Below, in pieces: positions 1-7,917 of a stretch of 64,000 bases of DNA. The translations under genes and the position numbers were made by a program. Under the pieces are notes generated by a model that was not told the origin of the DNA, did no database searches, and saw only the letters and a program-made list of their open reading frames with translations. The stretch covers positions 2,604,001 through 2,668,000 of the forward strand of contig NZ_PDJK01000002.1 in the NCBI RefSeq assembly GCF_002564045.1. The letters are read 5' to 3'. Source of the DNA: Amycolatopsis sulphurea. GTDB taxonomy: Bacteria; Actinomycetota; Actinomycetes; Mycobacteriales; Pseudonocardiaceae. Each line of letters opens with the position of its first letter. Positions within the stretch are counted from its first letter, which is position 1.

Positions 1-1
1 G

Positions 2-415
2 ACCTCGCTGTTCGCCTCGGCGCTGCTCACCGGCGGCGTCGGCCCGTGGCTGCCGTTCCAGATGCTGGCCTCATCGCTGGTCGGGCTGGGCGCCGGGCTG
101 CTGCCCGGCCGGGTCCGCGGCCGGTGGGAGATCGCCTTGCTGGCCGGCTACGGCGTGCTGGCCGCCTATTTCTACGGGCTGGCGATGAGCATGTTCACCT
201 GGCCGTTCCTCGCCGGCTCGACCGCGCTGGACTTCCTCCCGGGCGCTCCGCTCGGCGAGAACCTGCACCGCTTCCTGGTGTTCACCGTGCTCACGTCCAC
301 CCTCGGCTGGGACACCGGACGCGCGCTGACCAACCTGGTCGCGATCCTGCTGCTCGGCCCGGCCGTGCTCACCGTGCTGCGCCGCGCGTCCCGTCGCGCC
401 GCGTTCGGCCGGTGA
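2..415 (+). CDS. ECF-type transporter S component (3' part)
   Basis: This gene enters from the left edge; only its last 137 codons are in the window, so no start is visible. The sequence is hydrophobic, with membrane segments separated by short loops and a basic C-terminal tail (RRASRRAAFGR). Together with Gly/Leu-rich helices and a central loop, this resembles the substrate-binding S component of energy-coupling-factor vitamin transporters. In that family the S component captures a vitamin or metal and docks onto an EcfT/EcfA module in the membrane. No EcfT or ATPase partner is visible here. It converges on the hydroxyacyl-CoA dehydrogenase gene across an intergenic stretch full of palindromes. 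The family call is by overall pattern only, and the substrate cannot be inferred. Confidence 0.55.
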   Translation, partial: TSLFASALLTGGVGPWLPFQMLASSLVGLGAGLLPGRVRGRWEIALLAGYGVLAAYFYGLAMSMFTWPFLAGSTALDFLPGAPLGENLHRFLVFTVLTSTLGWDTGRALTNLVAILLLGPAVLTVLRRASRRAAFGR

Positions 416-432
416 GCACGCCCGAGGATTCC

Positions 433-449
433 GTGAAGGGGTCCTTCAC
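433..449. repeat. Short copy of the GTGAAGG palindrome family
   Basis: The arms GTGAAGG (433-439) and CCTTCAC (443-449) pair around a three-base loop, just behind the ECF gene. This is a degenerate single-hairpin member of the palindrome family described at 3089 and 8004. A transcription-termination role is likely from its position but unproven. Confidence 0.6.
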
Positions 450-516
450 AGCCCTTCCGGACAGGGTTCCGGCAAAGTTGGTCGGGGACCCGGCAGCGGG
501 CGATGCGGAGGTGTGT

Positions 517-605
517 GCGACCACCTCGTGGCGTGCACCGGACCGGTTTCGGGTCCGTGAGGGTGCCCCTGACGGACTCAGAGTCCGTGAAGGGGCCCTT
601 CACGG
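517..605 (+). repeat. Composite palindromic repeat, copy A
   Basis: A roughly 90-base element made of a leading GCGACCACCTCGTGGCGTG segment, itself containing a small CCAC-CTC-GTGG hairpin, followed by a double GTCCGTGAAGGG-type palindrome. The same element, close to base for base, occurs on the opposite strand at 3089-3177. It lies between the convergent ECF and dehydrogenase genes. The left palindrome arm is partly decayed (554-575) and the right one (583-605) is intact. It could be a bidirectional terminator or a REP/MITE-like mobile repeat. Confidence 0.75.
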
Positions 606-606
606 C

Positions 607-1467
607 TCAGCCGTAGGTGTAGAAGCCGCGGCCGGACTTCTTGCCGAGCAGGCCCGCGTCGACCATGCGCAGCAGCAGCGGCGGCGGGGCGTACAGCGGT
701 TCCTTGAACTCGGCGAACATCGAGTCCGCGATCGCCTTGACGGTGTCCAGGCCGATCAGGTCGGTCAGCCGCAGCGGGCCCATCGGGTGCGCGGTGCCCA
801 GCTCCATCCCGCGGTCGATATCCCCGGCCTCGGCGAAGCCGGCTTCGATCATCCGGATCGCCGAAAGCAGGTAGGGCACCAGCAGGTAGTTCACGATGAA
901 GCCCGCCCGGTCCGGTGAGTGGATCACCGTCTTGCCGAGCGTGCCGGTCGCGTGTTCCTCCGCGCGGCGCACGGTGTCCTCGCCGGTCCGCAGGGACGGG
1001 ACCAGCTCGACCAGGGGCAGCACCGGTACCGGGTTGAAGAAGTGGATGCCGACCACCTGCTGCGGCCGGCCGGTGGCCATGCCCAGCTTCATGATCGGGA
1101 TGGACGAGGTGTTCGACGCGAACACCGCGTCCACTCGCTCGACCAGCTGATCCAGCGCCCGGAAGAGCTCGACCTTGGCCTGCTCCTGCTCGACGATCGC
1201 CTCGATCACCAGGTCCCGGTCGGCGAACTCGGCCAGCTCGGTGGTGAAGCGCACCCGGCCGAGCGTGGCCTCGGCGTCCTCGGCGGCCAGCTTGCCGCTC
1301 TTGACGCCGCGCTGCAGCGACTTCTCGATGCGGGCCCGGCCCGCGTCGAGCGCGGTCCGGCTCACCTCGGCCACCACGACGTCCAGTCCGGCCCTCGCGT
1401 GCACCTCGGCGATCCCGGAGCCCATCAAGCCGGCTCCGACCACGCCCACCCGGGCAATGTCTGCCAC
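607..1467 (-). CDS. 3-hydroxybutyryl-CoA dehydrogenase
   Basis: A 286-residue soluble enzyme predicted to interconvert (S)-3-hydroxyacyl-CoA and 3-ketoacyl-CoA using NAD(P)H, in butyrate/acyl-CoA or PHB metabolism. The N-terminus carries the Rossmann dinucleotide motif GVVGAGLMGSG (about residues 8-18). The catalytic region includes ASNTSSIPI and GIHFFNPVPVLPLVE, with the conserved His in HFFNPV. The C-terminal all-helical dimer domain ends in KKSGRGFYTYG, the standard end of short-chain FadB2/Hbd/PaaH proteins. The length fits the family. The start is GTG at 1467. The gene stands alone, with convergent palindromes behind it. Assignment to FadB2, Hbd or PaaH cannot be made from sequence alone. 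Confidence 0.93.
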   Translation of the reverse strand: MADIARVGVVGAGLMGSGIAEVHARAGLDVVVAEVSRTALDAGRARIEKSLQRGVKSGKLAAEDAEATLGRVRFTTELAEFADRDLVIEAIVEQEQAKVELFRALDQLVERVDAVFASNTSSIPIMKLGMATGRPQQVVGIHFFNPVPVLPLVELVPSLRTGEDTVRRAEEHATGTLGKTVIHSPDRAGFIVNYLLVPYLLSAIRMIEAGFAEAGDIDRGMELGTAHPMGPLRLTDLIGLDTVKAIADSMFAEFKEPLYAPPPLLLRMVDAGLLGKKSGRGFYTYG

Positions 1468-1583
1468 CTTCGTGCTCCTTTGTCAGCCGTACTCGTCAAC
1501 CGCAGGAGAAATTGGGCAGCACACAACACGCGAGGGTGTCGCCGGGCCGCGACCCGGTCCCACCCTCGCGCATCGCGTGTGTG

Positions 1584-1769
1584 TCAACGGCGGTACTCGT
1601 CGTACCCGTCGTCGTACGGGTCCTCGTACCGGTTCTTGTCGTCCTCGTTGGTGTCCGAGGAACTACTCGACAGCTCGCGCTGCAAAGCATCGAAATCGGT
1701 GTCGTGGGAGCTGTACTTGAGCTCGCGCGCCACCTTCGTCTGCTTGGCCTTAGCCCGGCCGCGCCCCAT
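1584..1769 (-). CDS. DUF3073 small acidic protein
   Basis: A 61-residue protein with a basic head (MGRGRAKAKQTKVARELKYSS) and a very acidic, Tyr/Asp-rich tail (DPYDDGYDEYRR). This is the hallmark of the DUF3073 family found throughout actinobacteria (Rv0810c in M. tuberculosis). The start is the ATG at 1769, with a GAGGGGG Shine-Dalgarno-like stretch about nine bases upstream; longer upstream starts would add a non-conserved extension. Function is unknown. It is divergently oriented from the next gene, with a 207-base shared upstream region in which I see no clear promoter. Confidence 0.88.
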   Translation of the reverse strand: MGRGRAKAKQTKVARELKYSSHDTDFDALQRELSSSSSDTNEDDKNRYEDPYDDGYDEYRR

Positions 1770-1976
1770 GGCTCGACCCCCTCGCACAGGGGCGGGGCGG
1801 CCGGGGGAATCGGCGGCCCCGCATCGTCTCGACAGTTCTTTCCTGCTCACACCGTACCGTGTCCGGGGGGTTCGATGCGACGTGGCACGGTGTGCCGGTC
1901 GCGACAGTGTCGGCCGGACGCCGGTTACCGGCCGGTCGGTGCCGATCGGCGCTGGTCGGCGTGCCACGATGCTCGG

Positions 1977-2873
1977 GTGCTCCGACCCTTCGCGGCCTAT
2001 CTGCGGGTGTACGAACCTCTCGCCGCCCTGGGCGATCCGCCCGGGCAGCGGCTGGTCGAGGCCGTTTCCGCGGCCGCCCTCCGGCGGGCCGGGATCGGCT
2101 GGCGGGAACAGCATCTGTGGCTCAAGTCACAGGCGGCGCGGCCGCCCCGGCTGCTGCCCGCAGAGCTCACCGACGGCCGGGCCGCGCCCGGCCTGGAGAC
2201 CGATGTGCTGGTGCTCGATCCGGCCGAGGTTCCCGCCGGGCATCCGGGAGACGGGCCGTTCGTGTGTCCGCTGGAGATGCGCGCCCGTTCCGCGTCCGCG
2301 CTCGCCACTTTCCTCACCGAAGCGCCGCCCGCGATGAAGAACGTGGTGCTCGAAGCGGGCGGGGTCACCCCGGACCGGGCGCGGGCCCGCACCAAGGCCG
2401 CGCTGGCCGACCTGACCACGCCGGCCGCGCACACGCTCACCACCACCTGGACCGTGCCGCTGCCCTGGTTCGTGCTGATTGACCCGAACGAGCGGAAACT
2501 GGTGCTCGGATCCGGGCCGGACGATCCGCTGCGCGAGGCGTCCTGGCGCACCTCGATGTCCGAAGCGGTGCGCCGCGCCTCGGAAGCGAGCGAACTGGTC
2601 GAGAGCACCTTCGGCGAGTCCGGTCCGGGCCGGGTGCTCGCGCGGACCCGGCACTGGCTGGACGGCTTCGACCCGGACTCGGTGGTCGAACTGGACTACG
2701 GCGGGCTCGTGCAGCTGTTCGCCGACCCGATCCTGGACGCGGACACCACCGCGGAAGAGGTGCACGACATCCTCGACGCGCTGCGCAGCGGCAACGTCGA
2801 GGAGCTGGGCGAGCTGTTCTCCGAGCTGCGCGAGTTCTGGGGCGACGTGGCGGGGCGGGAGCACGCCAACTGA
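1977..2873 (+). CDS. Conserved hypothetical protein
   Basis: A 298-residue soluble protein without signal peptide or membrane helices. The proposed start is the GTG at 1977, giving VLRPFAAYLRVYEPLAALG at the N-terminus; upstream in-frame sequence is low-complexity and unlikely to be coding. Visible features are a W-rich N-terminal segment (GIGWREQHLWLK), a central PWFVLIDPNERKLVLG strand region, and an acidic C-terminus (DILDALRSGNVEELGELFSELREFWGDVA). I do not recognise a catalytic motif. It resembles conserved actinobacterial hypotheticals of this size. It is followed by a 381-base gap holding repeat copy B. Confidence 0.72.
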   Translation: MLRPFAAYLRVYEPLAALGDPPGQRLVEAVSAAALRRAGIGWREQHLWLKSQAARPPRLLPAELTDGRAAPGLETDVLVLDPAEVPAGHPGDGPFVCPLEMRARSASALATFLTEAPPAMKNVVLEAGGVTPDRARARTKAALADLTTPAAHTLTTTWTVPLPWFVLIDPNERKLVLGSGPDDPLREASWRTSMSEAVRRASEASELVESTFGESGPGRVLARTRHWLDGFDPDSVVELDYGGLVQLFADPILDADTTAEEVHDILDALRSGNVEELGELFSELREFWGDVAGREHAN

Positions 2874-3088
2874 TCAGCCGGACGGCCCGCGGGTCCGCAG
2901 CCGTCCGACCACTTGGCGCCGTGCACCGGCTGGCGGGCCAGATCTTCGAGCCCCGGGGTGTCCACCCCGAGGTGCGTCAGGATCGCCGAGGCCACCGGCA
3001 CGCTTGTTCCCGTCGGCGCGGCCTTGATCGCGGCCGCGGTGCCGTCCGCGGCCTGCGGTGTGAGGGGCTCTGCGTCGCCCGCGGAGGT

Positions 3089-3177
3089 CTGTGAAGGGGC
3101 CCTTCACGGACTCTGAGTCCGTGAAGGGCCCCTTCACAGACCCGAGACAGGTCCGGCACACGCCACGAGGTGGTCGC
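3089..3177 (-). repeat. Composite palindromic repeat, copy B, with a 51-bp perfect palindrome
   Basis: Positions 3089-3139 form a perfect 25+1+25 inverted repeat centred on 3114, made of two nested GTGAAGGG(G)CCCTTCAC hairpins joined by GGACT-C/T-AGTCC. The flank to 3177, read on the minus strand, reproduces the GCGACCACCTCGTGGCG head of copy A at 517-605. It sits between the convergent genes ending at 2873 and 3255. The remainder of 2874-3254 shows no gene I can support; weak open frames there simply read through the repeat. Confidence 0.85.
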
Positions 3178-3254
3178 GACCAGCACGAAAGCGACCTGGT
3201 GCACGCTTTCCACGAAACCGGAGCGGACGACCTCGACCAGTACCGGGTCGGGGG

Positions 3255-3839
3255 TCATTCGGCCGAGCGGCCCAGCTCGGTGTCCAGCAGCTCGTCCACA
3301 GTGGCCGCGCCGCTGTGATAGCGCGCGGCGATCTCCGCGTTGAGCGTGTCCATCACGCCCTGCACCTGGCGTCGGACGTCGGACACCGAGCCCTCCTCGG
3401 CCCCGTATGTCTCCAGCGCGGCGGCGAGCTTCTCGTCCGGCAGCACACCGACGTCGGTGAGGTCGGTGTTGCCGATGAGTGCCTCCGCGTGCCGGCGGTG
3501 CTCACCGGCCCGGGACGGTTCGAGCTGCTGGTGCCTGCCCGAACCGGTGGCCGGGCCGAGCGCGTTGTCGGCGAGGATCGAGGCGAGCCGATCGACGATG
3601 CTGCTCTCGCCACCGGAGCTGCGGCGCTGCTGCTCCGCGCGCACGATGTCGATCCGCGCGTGCAGCAGCCGGCGCAGATAGGACAGGTCGGTCTCCTCCT
3701 GCGCGGCCTCGTCCCGCCGTTCGCGCAGCACCGACAACGACAGGTCGCCGAGGCCGGTGAGGTATCCCGGGGCGAGTACGCGGTCGATCCGCCTTCGCCC
3801 GCCGGGACGAACTTCGATCACGGGCACATCCTGCTCCAC
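3255..3839 (-). CDS. RsiG-like c-di-GMP-binding anti-sigma factor homologue
   Basis: A 194-residue coiled-coil protein of the type often named 'aerial mycelium formation protein'. In Streptomyces, RsiG uses two E(X)3S(X)2R(X)3Q(X)3D motifs on antiparallel helices to bind c-di-GMP and sequester the sigma factor WhiG. Here the second motif is exact (E149, S153, R156, Q160, D164). The first matches except that His60 replaces Gln (E49, S53, R56, H60, D64). The start is GTG at 3839. The gene lies just upstream-to-downstream of ygfZ (3865) on the same strand, 25 bases apart, and may be co-transcribed with it. The partner sigma factor is not in the window. A GGDEF diguanylate cyclase that could make the ligand lies at 23 kb. 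The family call is strong; the sigma target is unknown. Confidence 0.82.
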   Translation of the reverse strand: MEQDVPVIEVRPGGRRRIDRVLAPGYLTGLGDLSLSVLRERRDEAAQEETDLSYLRRLLHARIDIVRAEQQRRSSGGESSIVDRLASILADNALGPATGSGRHQQLEPSRAGEHRRHAEALIGNTDLTDVGVLPDEKLAAALETYGAEEGSVSDVRRQVQGVMDTLNAEIAARYHSGAATVDELLDTELGRSAE

Positions 3840-3864
3840 ATTTCCCGGGGACGCTACTGCCGAG

Positions 3865-4986
3865 TCACCCGCGAAGCCGTTGCGCGGCTTCGCGGCCGGG
3901 CGCGGCGTGCTCGCCGGGCACCGAGTCGGGATCGACCACGGCCTGCACGACGCGGTCCTCCGCGCCGGCCAGCAGCTCGGCGGCGGCGGGCACGGACCGC
4001 TTCACCAGGGCGAGCGCGATCGGTCCCAGCTCGTGGTGCTGGACCACGCTGCCGATCCGGCCGACCACGCGTTCACCGAGCCGCACCGGGTCACCGGTCT
4101 CCGGGGTGATCTCCGGCGAGCCGTCGATGTGCAGCAGCGCCAGGTAACGCGGCGGGCGGCCTACGTTGTGCACCTTCGCCACGGTCTCCTGCCCGCGATA
4201 GCAGCCCTTGGCCACGTGCGCGGCCGTGCCGATCCAGCCCACCTCGTGCGGGATGGTCCGTTCGTCGGTGTCGACGCCGAGGCGCGCGTGCCGGGACTCC
4301 ACGCGCAGCGCGTCGAAGGCCCACGTGCCGGCCGGGCGCGCGCCCGCGTCCGTGAGTCGCTGCCACCACTGGGTGAACTGATCTCGCGGTACGGCAAGGT
4401 CCACCGCGTCGCGCGTCGGCCACGGCATCCGCCGCGCGAAGCCGCCGCCGGGCAGCGCGGCCACGGCGTACGGCGCGGTGCCGAGTTCGACGTCGAGCAC
4501 CTTGCCGCTGTCCGGGCCGAGCACGGTCAGCAGCGCCAGGTCCCCGGTCTCGTCGCTGATGTCCACTTTCGCCCAGAACTTCATCGCTTCCAGGTATTCG
4601 AGCAGCGTTTGCTTGCCGCCCCTGGGCAATGCGCTCGTGGCGACCGGGCCGGGATCACTGTCCAGATGCACTGCTGCGCCGGTGTGTGCGAGCACGACGT
4701 GGGTGTCGATGTGGCCTTGGCTGTCGAGGACCAGTGCTTCCGTGCCGGCGTTGTCGGCCAGTTCGGTCACGTGCTGCGAAATCAGCAAGTGCAGCCAGGA
4801 AAGTCGTTCCTCGCCGCGCACGGCGATGATCTCCCGGTGCGAACGATCGATCACGACCACGCCGCGGGTGGCGGTGCGCTGCTCGGCGAAGGGATCCCCC
4901 CAATGCCAGGGCACTCCGGCTTCGGGATGTCCTTCGGGCGGCGCGACCACGCGGGGAGCTTCGAGCAACGGCGAGCGATACGGCAT
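3865..4986 (-). CDS. ygfZ: YgfZ/GcvT-like folate-binding Fe-S maintenance protein
   Basis: A 373-residue cytoplasmic protein of the YgfZ/IBA57 family, which uses tetrahydrofolate to help assemble or repair certain Fe-S enzymes. The diagnostic signature KGCYRGQE is present, with the conserved Cys at residue 262. The aminomethyltransferase-like fold is suggested by RGVVVIDRSHREIIAVRGEERLSWLHLL in the N-terminal half. The C-terminal barrel contains GRIGSVVQHHELGPIALALVKR. It is divergent from pabC (start 5066), an arrangement also seen at M. tuberculosis Rv0811c-Rv0812. The start is the ATG at 4986. Confidence 0.9.
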   Translation of the reverse strand: MPYRSPLLEAPRVVAPPEGHPEAGVPWHWGDPFAEQRTATRGVVVIDRSHREIIAVRGEERLSWLHLLISQHVTELADNAGTEALVLDSQGHIDTHVVLAHTGAAVHLDSDPGPVATSALPRGGKQTLLEYLEAMKFWAKVDISDETGDLALLTVLGPDSGKVLDVELGTAPYAVAALPGGGFARRMPWPTRDAVDLAVPRDQFTQWWQRLTDAGARPAGTWAFDALRVESRHARLGVDTDERTIPHEVGWIGTAAHVAKGCYRGQETVAKVHNVGRPPRYLALLHIDGSPEITPETGDPVRLGERVVGRIGSVVQHHELGPIALALVKRSVPAAAELLAGAEDRVVQAVVDPDSVPGEHAAPGREAAQRLRG

Positions 4987-5065
4987 GTCCCCAGCGTATC
5001 TCTGCGACCGCGGGCGTTTGCTCCCTCAGGGCCAAGGAATTTCCGCGCGTGAGTACCGTGACCCC

Positions 5066-5917
5066 ATGCGCGCTCTTGCATTTCTAGACGGTTCCTTGGC
5101 CGATTCCGAAGCCGCTCACCTTCGCGTGGACGATCTCGGACTGCTTCGCGGAGACGGCGTGTTCGAGACCATCCTCGTGGCGGGCAAGAAGGCCCGGGAA
5201 CTTCGTCCGCACCTCGATCGCCTCGCCCGTTCCGCAGCGATGCTGGAGCTTCCGGCACCGGACCTCGCCGGCTTCGAACGCGCCGCCCGCGCGGTGATCG
5301 ACGCGTGGCCGGAGGGCCAGGAAATTGCGCTGAAGCTTGTGTACACGCGCGGTGTCGACGGTGATCCGGCCGGTACGCCCACAGCGTTCGCTCTCGGCGT
5401 GGAGGTCGACGCGAGCATACGGCAGGCGCGCGAGCAAGGCGTGTCCGTCGTGACGCTGGAGCGCGGCTTCGGCCCCGATCTCGCCGAGCGCGCGCCGTGG
5501 CTGCTGCTGGGTTCCAAGTCGATCTCGTACGCGGTCAACATGGCCGCGTTGCGCGAGGCCGCGCGTCGCGGTGCACAGGACGTCATATTCACGGCGACGG
5601 ATGGTTCAGTGCTGGAAGGCCCGACCTCCACTGTCGTACTGGCCAAGGACCGGACGCTGTACACGCCGCCGTCCACCATCGGCATCCTGCCCGGCACGAC
5701 GCAGTACGCGCTGTTCCGCGGCGCGGAGAAGGCAGGCTGGACCGTGAAGGTGGAGCCGATTGCCGCCGTCGACCTCGCGCAGGCAGAAGGACTGTTCCTC
5801 ACCTCCTCGGTACGCCTCGTGACCCGCGTACACACGCTCGACGGCGTCGCACTGCCTGATTCGACTGCGGTGCACAGGGAACTGACGGCCGCTTACGATT
5901 CCGTGTACTCGGGCTGA
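5066..5917 (+). CDS. pabC: Aminodeoxychorismate lyase / class IV aminotransferase
   Basis: A 283-residue PLP enzyme expected to convert 4-amino-4-deoxychorismate to p-aminobenzoate and pyruvate for folate synthesis. Class IV features are RGDGVFET near residue 28, the PLP-binding lysine in GSKSISYAVN (K151), the conserved Glu in DGSVLEGPTSTVV, and the TPPSTIGILPGTTQ loop. The ATG at 5066 is preferred because family members begin right before the LAFLDG strand; extending upstream would run into the ygfZ control region. Its last 25 bases overlap the convergent gene ending at 5893. The matching position in M. tuberculosis is Rv0812. A D-amino-acid or branched-chain aminotransferase cannot be fully excluded. 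Confidence 0.85.
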   Translation: MRALAFLDGSLADSEAAHLRVDDLGLLRGDGVFETILVAGKKARELRPHLDRLARSAAMLELPAPDLAGFERAARAVIDAWPEGQEIALKLVYTRGVDGDPAGTPTAFALGVEVDASIRQAREQGVSVVTLERGFGPDLAERAPWLLLGSKSISYAVNMAALREAARRGAQDVIFTATDGSVLEGPTSTVVLAKDRTLYTPPSTIGILPGTTQYALFRGAEKAGWTVKVEPIAAVDLAQAEGLFLTSSVRLVTRVHTLDGVALPDSTAVHRELTAAYDSVYSG

Positions 5918-6318
5918 GCCGCGCTGATCAGCACCACGGACGGTGGGACGCCCTCCGCCCGGTAGGCGGTGATCTTGTGGTGCCCGTCGAGCAGCAGCGG
6001 ACGGGTCCCGGAGAGCACGATCGCCACCGGGCGGTGGCCGGCGCGGATCGCCGTTCGGTAGTAGGACACCCGGCCGGCGTCGTGATCCGGCCAGGCGGTG
6101 ACCGGCACGAGTTCGTCGGCTTCGGCCATCCGGTGCGGCCCGCTCAGCCGGTAGTGCCCGTCGACCAGCAGGGCCAGCAGTTCCCGCAGCGTGTCCGCCA
6201 GCGGGCGCCGGACCTGCCCGGTGGCGAGCGCGATCCGCAGCGACTGCGGCAGCGCCACGCGCCCGCTGGTGTTCAGCTCCAGGAAACCTGTACCGCCGGT
6301 GATTGTTACCCGTTCCAC
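5893..6318 (-). CDS. Hypothetical protein with ParB/sulfiredoxin-like DGHHK motif
   Basis: The proposed 141-residue product starts at the GTG at 6318, which lies inside the last codons of pxpC (ATG TGG AAC GGG TAA in the other frame), so translation is probably coupled. Two 'DGHxR/K' segments stand out: LVDGHYRLSGPHRMAEA in the middle and LLLDGHHKITAYRAEGV near the end. The second resembles the ligand-binding motif of ParB/sulfiredoxin-fold proteins. The end overlaps the convergent pabC by 25 bases. Function is unknown. The link to 5-oxoproline metabolism rests only on coupling to pxpC. Confidence 0.6.
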   Translation of the reverse strand: MERVTITGGTGFLELNTSGRVALPQSLRIALATGQVRRPLADTLRELLALLVDGHYRLSGPHRMAEADELVPVTAWPDHDAGRVSYYRTAIRAGHRPVAIVLSGTRPLLLDGHHKITAYRAEGVPPSVVLISAAQPEYTES

Positions 6319-7172
6319 ATTGCCAAGGACGGCTGAAACCGGACGAAGGTTCCAGGGCGTGCCTGCGCGAGTGCGCCGAGTGATGTCCGTCTCACTGTGC
6401 AAGCGACCGGATACCCACCGGTAGTCGGGTGATCGGCGAGGAAGATCAGCGGCAGGCCGTCCGGCGGCACCTGGATCGCGCCGGTCAGGATGCCTTCGCT
6501 GGGCAGCTCGCCGGTGCGCGCCCGCCGCAGCGGCGGACCGTCGAGCCGCAGGCCGACGCGGTTGACGTCGGCGGTGACCGTCCACCGGGCGCTGAGTCCG
6601 GACGCCGCGTCGGCGAGCCAGTCGTCCCGTGGGCCGAGGAGCACCGGGACGACGAGTTCGGCCGGCGCAGTCGCGCAGGGCACCACGTCCGCGCCGTTCG
6701 GGACGCCGGTCGCCGGGCCGAGCGGCACCGTCATGCCGGGTTCGAGGGGATCCGGTCCGAGGCCGGAGAGCACGTCCCGGGAACGGCTGCCCAGCACCGG
6801 CGCCACCGCCAGACCACCGGAAACGGCGAGGTAGCAGCGTAATCCGGTGGCCGGCGTGCCGATGGTGAGCAGTTGCCCGGCGCGGATCGGCACCGGTGCG
6901 TGCGAGCCGACCCCGAGGCCGTCCACCGCGACTGCCACCGGGGGACCGGTCACCGCGGCGGTGCACGACGCCGTCGCGCGGACTGCCAGCCCGCCCAGCA
7001 CGGTCTCGACACCGGCGGCGTCTTCGGCGTTGCCGACCAGCCGGTTGCCCAGCCGCAGGGCAGAGGTGTCCAGTGCACCTGAGGGTGGCACGCCCAGGTG
7101 CGCGTAGCCGGGACGGCCGAGATCCTGCACCAGTGCGAGCGGGCCGGTCGCGACGATCTCCAGCGCCCGCAT
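6306..7172 (-). CDS. pxpC: 5-oxoprolinase subunit C / KipA-family biotin-dependent carboxyltransferase-like protein
   Basis: A 288-residue protein of the KipA/PxpC (AHS2, allophanate hydrolase C-like) family. PxpABC hydrolyses 5-oxoproline to glutamate with ATP. Family motifs visible are LVQDLGRPGYAHLGVPPSGALD at the N-terminus (residues 14-35), YLAVSGGLAVAPVLGSRS in the middle, and the C-terminal SEGILTGAIQVPPDGLPLIFLADHPTTGGYP block. The partners pxpA and pxpB are not adjacent; the upstream gene on the strand is the nitrobindin-like gene 20 bases away. The orphan state leaves the substrate open. The 3' end overlaps the start of the DGHHK protein by 13 bases. Confidence 0.85.
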   Translation of the reverse strand: MRALEIVATGPLALVQDLGRPGYAHLGVPPSGALDTSALRLGNRLVGNAEDAAGVETVLGGLAVRATASCTAAVTGPPVAVAVDGLGVGSHAPVPIRAGQLLTIGTPATGLRCYLAVSGGLAVAPVLGSRSRDVLSGLGPDPLEPGMTVPLGPATGVPNGADVVPCATAPAELVVPVLLGPRDDWLADAASGLSARWTVTADVNRVGLRLDGPPLRRARTGELPSEGILTGAIQVPPDGLPLIFLADHPTTGGYPVACTVRRTSLGALAQARPGTFVRFQPSLAMWNG

Positions 7173-7191
7173 CAGCTGCTCCGGAGGGGTC

Positions 7192-7806
7192 TCAACCCAC
7201 CACGCGGCGCAGCAGCGCGGAGACGTGCGGCTGCATCTCCTGGCCCATCATCGCGCGCTCCTCGACGTAGCCGAGGTCGCCGTTGATCAGGCCATACAGC
7301 CGCTGCGCGCCGGTGACCTCCTTGGCCGTCGCGGTGCGGATGACCGCATCCGTGCCCAGCTCCCAGGACGTCTGGTTGCGCGGTTTGCCGTAGAACAGCT
7401 CGACGACCCCGGAGCTGTGCGACAGCAGCAGCTCCAGCGTGTCGTCCTCCTGCGGCCGCCAGAAGCCCGTTTCGCGGGCGGCCGGGCGCTTCACGCTGCC
7501 GTCCTCGTTCAACAGCCACGAACGGGCCTCGTGGATCAGGAACGGACGGCCGTCGTGGGACACGGTGAGCTGCTGCGCGAACTTGATCGGCCCGTCGATG
7601 GTCGGGTACGAGATCTCACCCTCGCCGCGCCACACGCCGACCATCGGCAGCAGCGCGAGGCAGGCCTCGTTCAGGTCCTCGCCCTTGCGCAGGTTGGCGG
7701 TGTCGTTCGGGATCGGCAGGTCGTCCCACAACGGCAGGTTGCGATCGCGCGTGCTCGCCGCGCGTTCGTCTGCTGCTGCGATGGCCTCGTCGCCACTCGT
7801 GGTCAT
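7192..7806 (-). CDS. Nitrobindin-like heme-binding beta-barrel (FABP-like) protein
   Basis: A 204-residue protein of the THAP4/nitrobindin family, a ten-stranded barrel that binds ferric heme and in related proteins handles nitric oxide or peroxynitrite. The signature GxWxGxG is present at residues 57-63 (GVWRGEG). A C-terminal His in MQPHVSALLRR (H194) is at the place of the axial heme ligand. M. tuberculosis Rv0813c, in the same position beside sseC2-cysA2, is the syntenic counterpart. The ATG at 7806 is five bases after the stop of a 32-residue membrane peptide, so the two are probably one transcript. pxpC follows 20 bases downstream. Confidence 0.87.
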   Translation of the reverse strand: MTTSGDEAIAAADERAASTRDRNLPLWDDLPIPNDTANLRKGEDLNEACLALLPMVGVWRGEGEISYPTIDGPIKFAQQLTVSHDGRPFLIHEARSWLLNEDGSVKRPAARETGFWRPQEDDTLELLLSHSSGVVELFYGKPRNQTSWELGTDAVIRTATAKEVTGAQRLYGLINGDLGYVEERAMMGQEMQPHVSALLRRVVG

Positions 7807-7811
7807 ACGGT

Positions 7812-7910
7812 TCAGCGCTGGTCGGCGTACAGCCGGTAGACGACGTAGACCGCGAACCACGTGATCGCGACGCCCGCGATGATCAACAAGGTCGTAAACA
7901 GGGCTTCCAC
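7812..7910 (-). CDS. 32-residue single-pass membrane peptide, leaderless
   Basis: The reading frame starts with GTG at 7910 and ends at TGA 7812-7814. The product is one hydrophobic helix followed by a short basic tail (RLYADQR); residues 4-26 are almost all Leu, Ile, Val, Ala, Phe and Trp. There is no Shine-Dalgarno; instead a TATTCT -10 hexamer lies exactly seven bases before the GTG, as expected for a leaderless transcript. It ends five bases before the nitrobindin-like gene and probably heads that operon. It may anchor or regulate its neighbour, but no function is known. The frame could still be fortuitous, although hydrophobicity, start signal and spacing all agree. Confidence 0.6.
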   Translation of the reverse strand: MEALFTTLLIIAGVAITWFAVYVVYRLYADQR

Positions 7911-7917
7911 AACGAGG

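Noticed and set aside
2977..3258. 93-codon minus-strand frame in the gap behind the 1977-2873 gene
   Set aside because: Most of it translates the palindromic repeat copy B and its flank, and similar frames recur wherever the repeat occurs. No conserved domain or ribosome site was seen.
6846..7107. Plus-strand small frames opposite pxpC
   Set aside because: They are antisense to a well-conserved gene and lack motifs or upstream signals.
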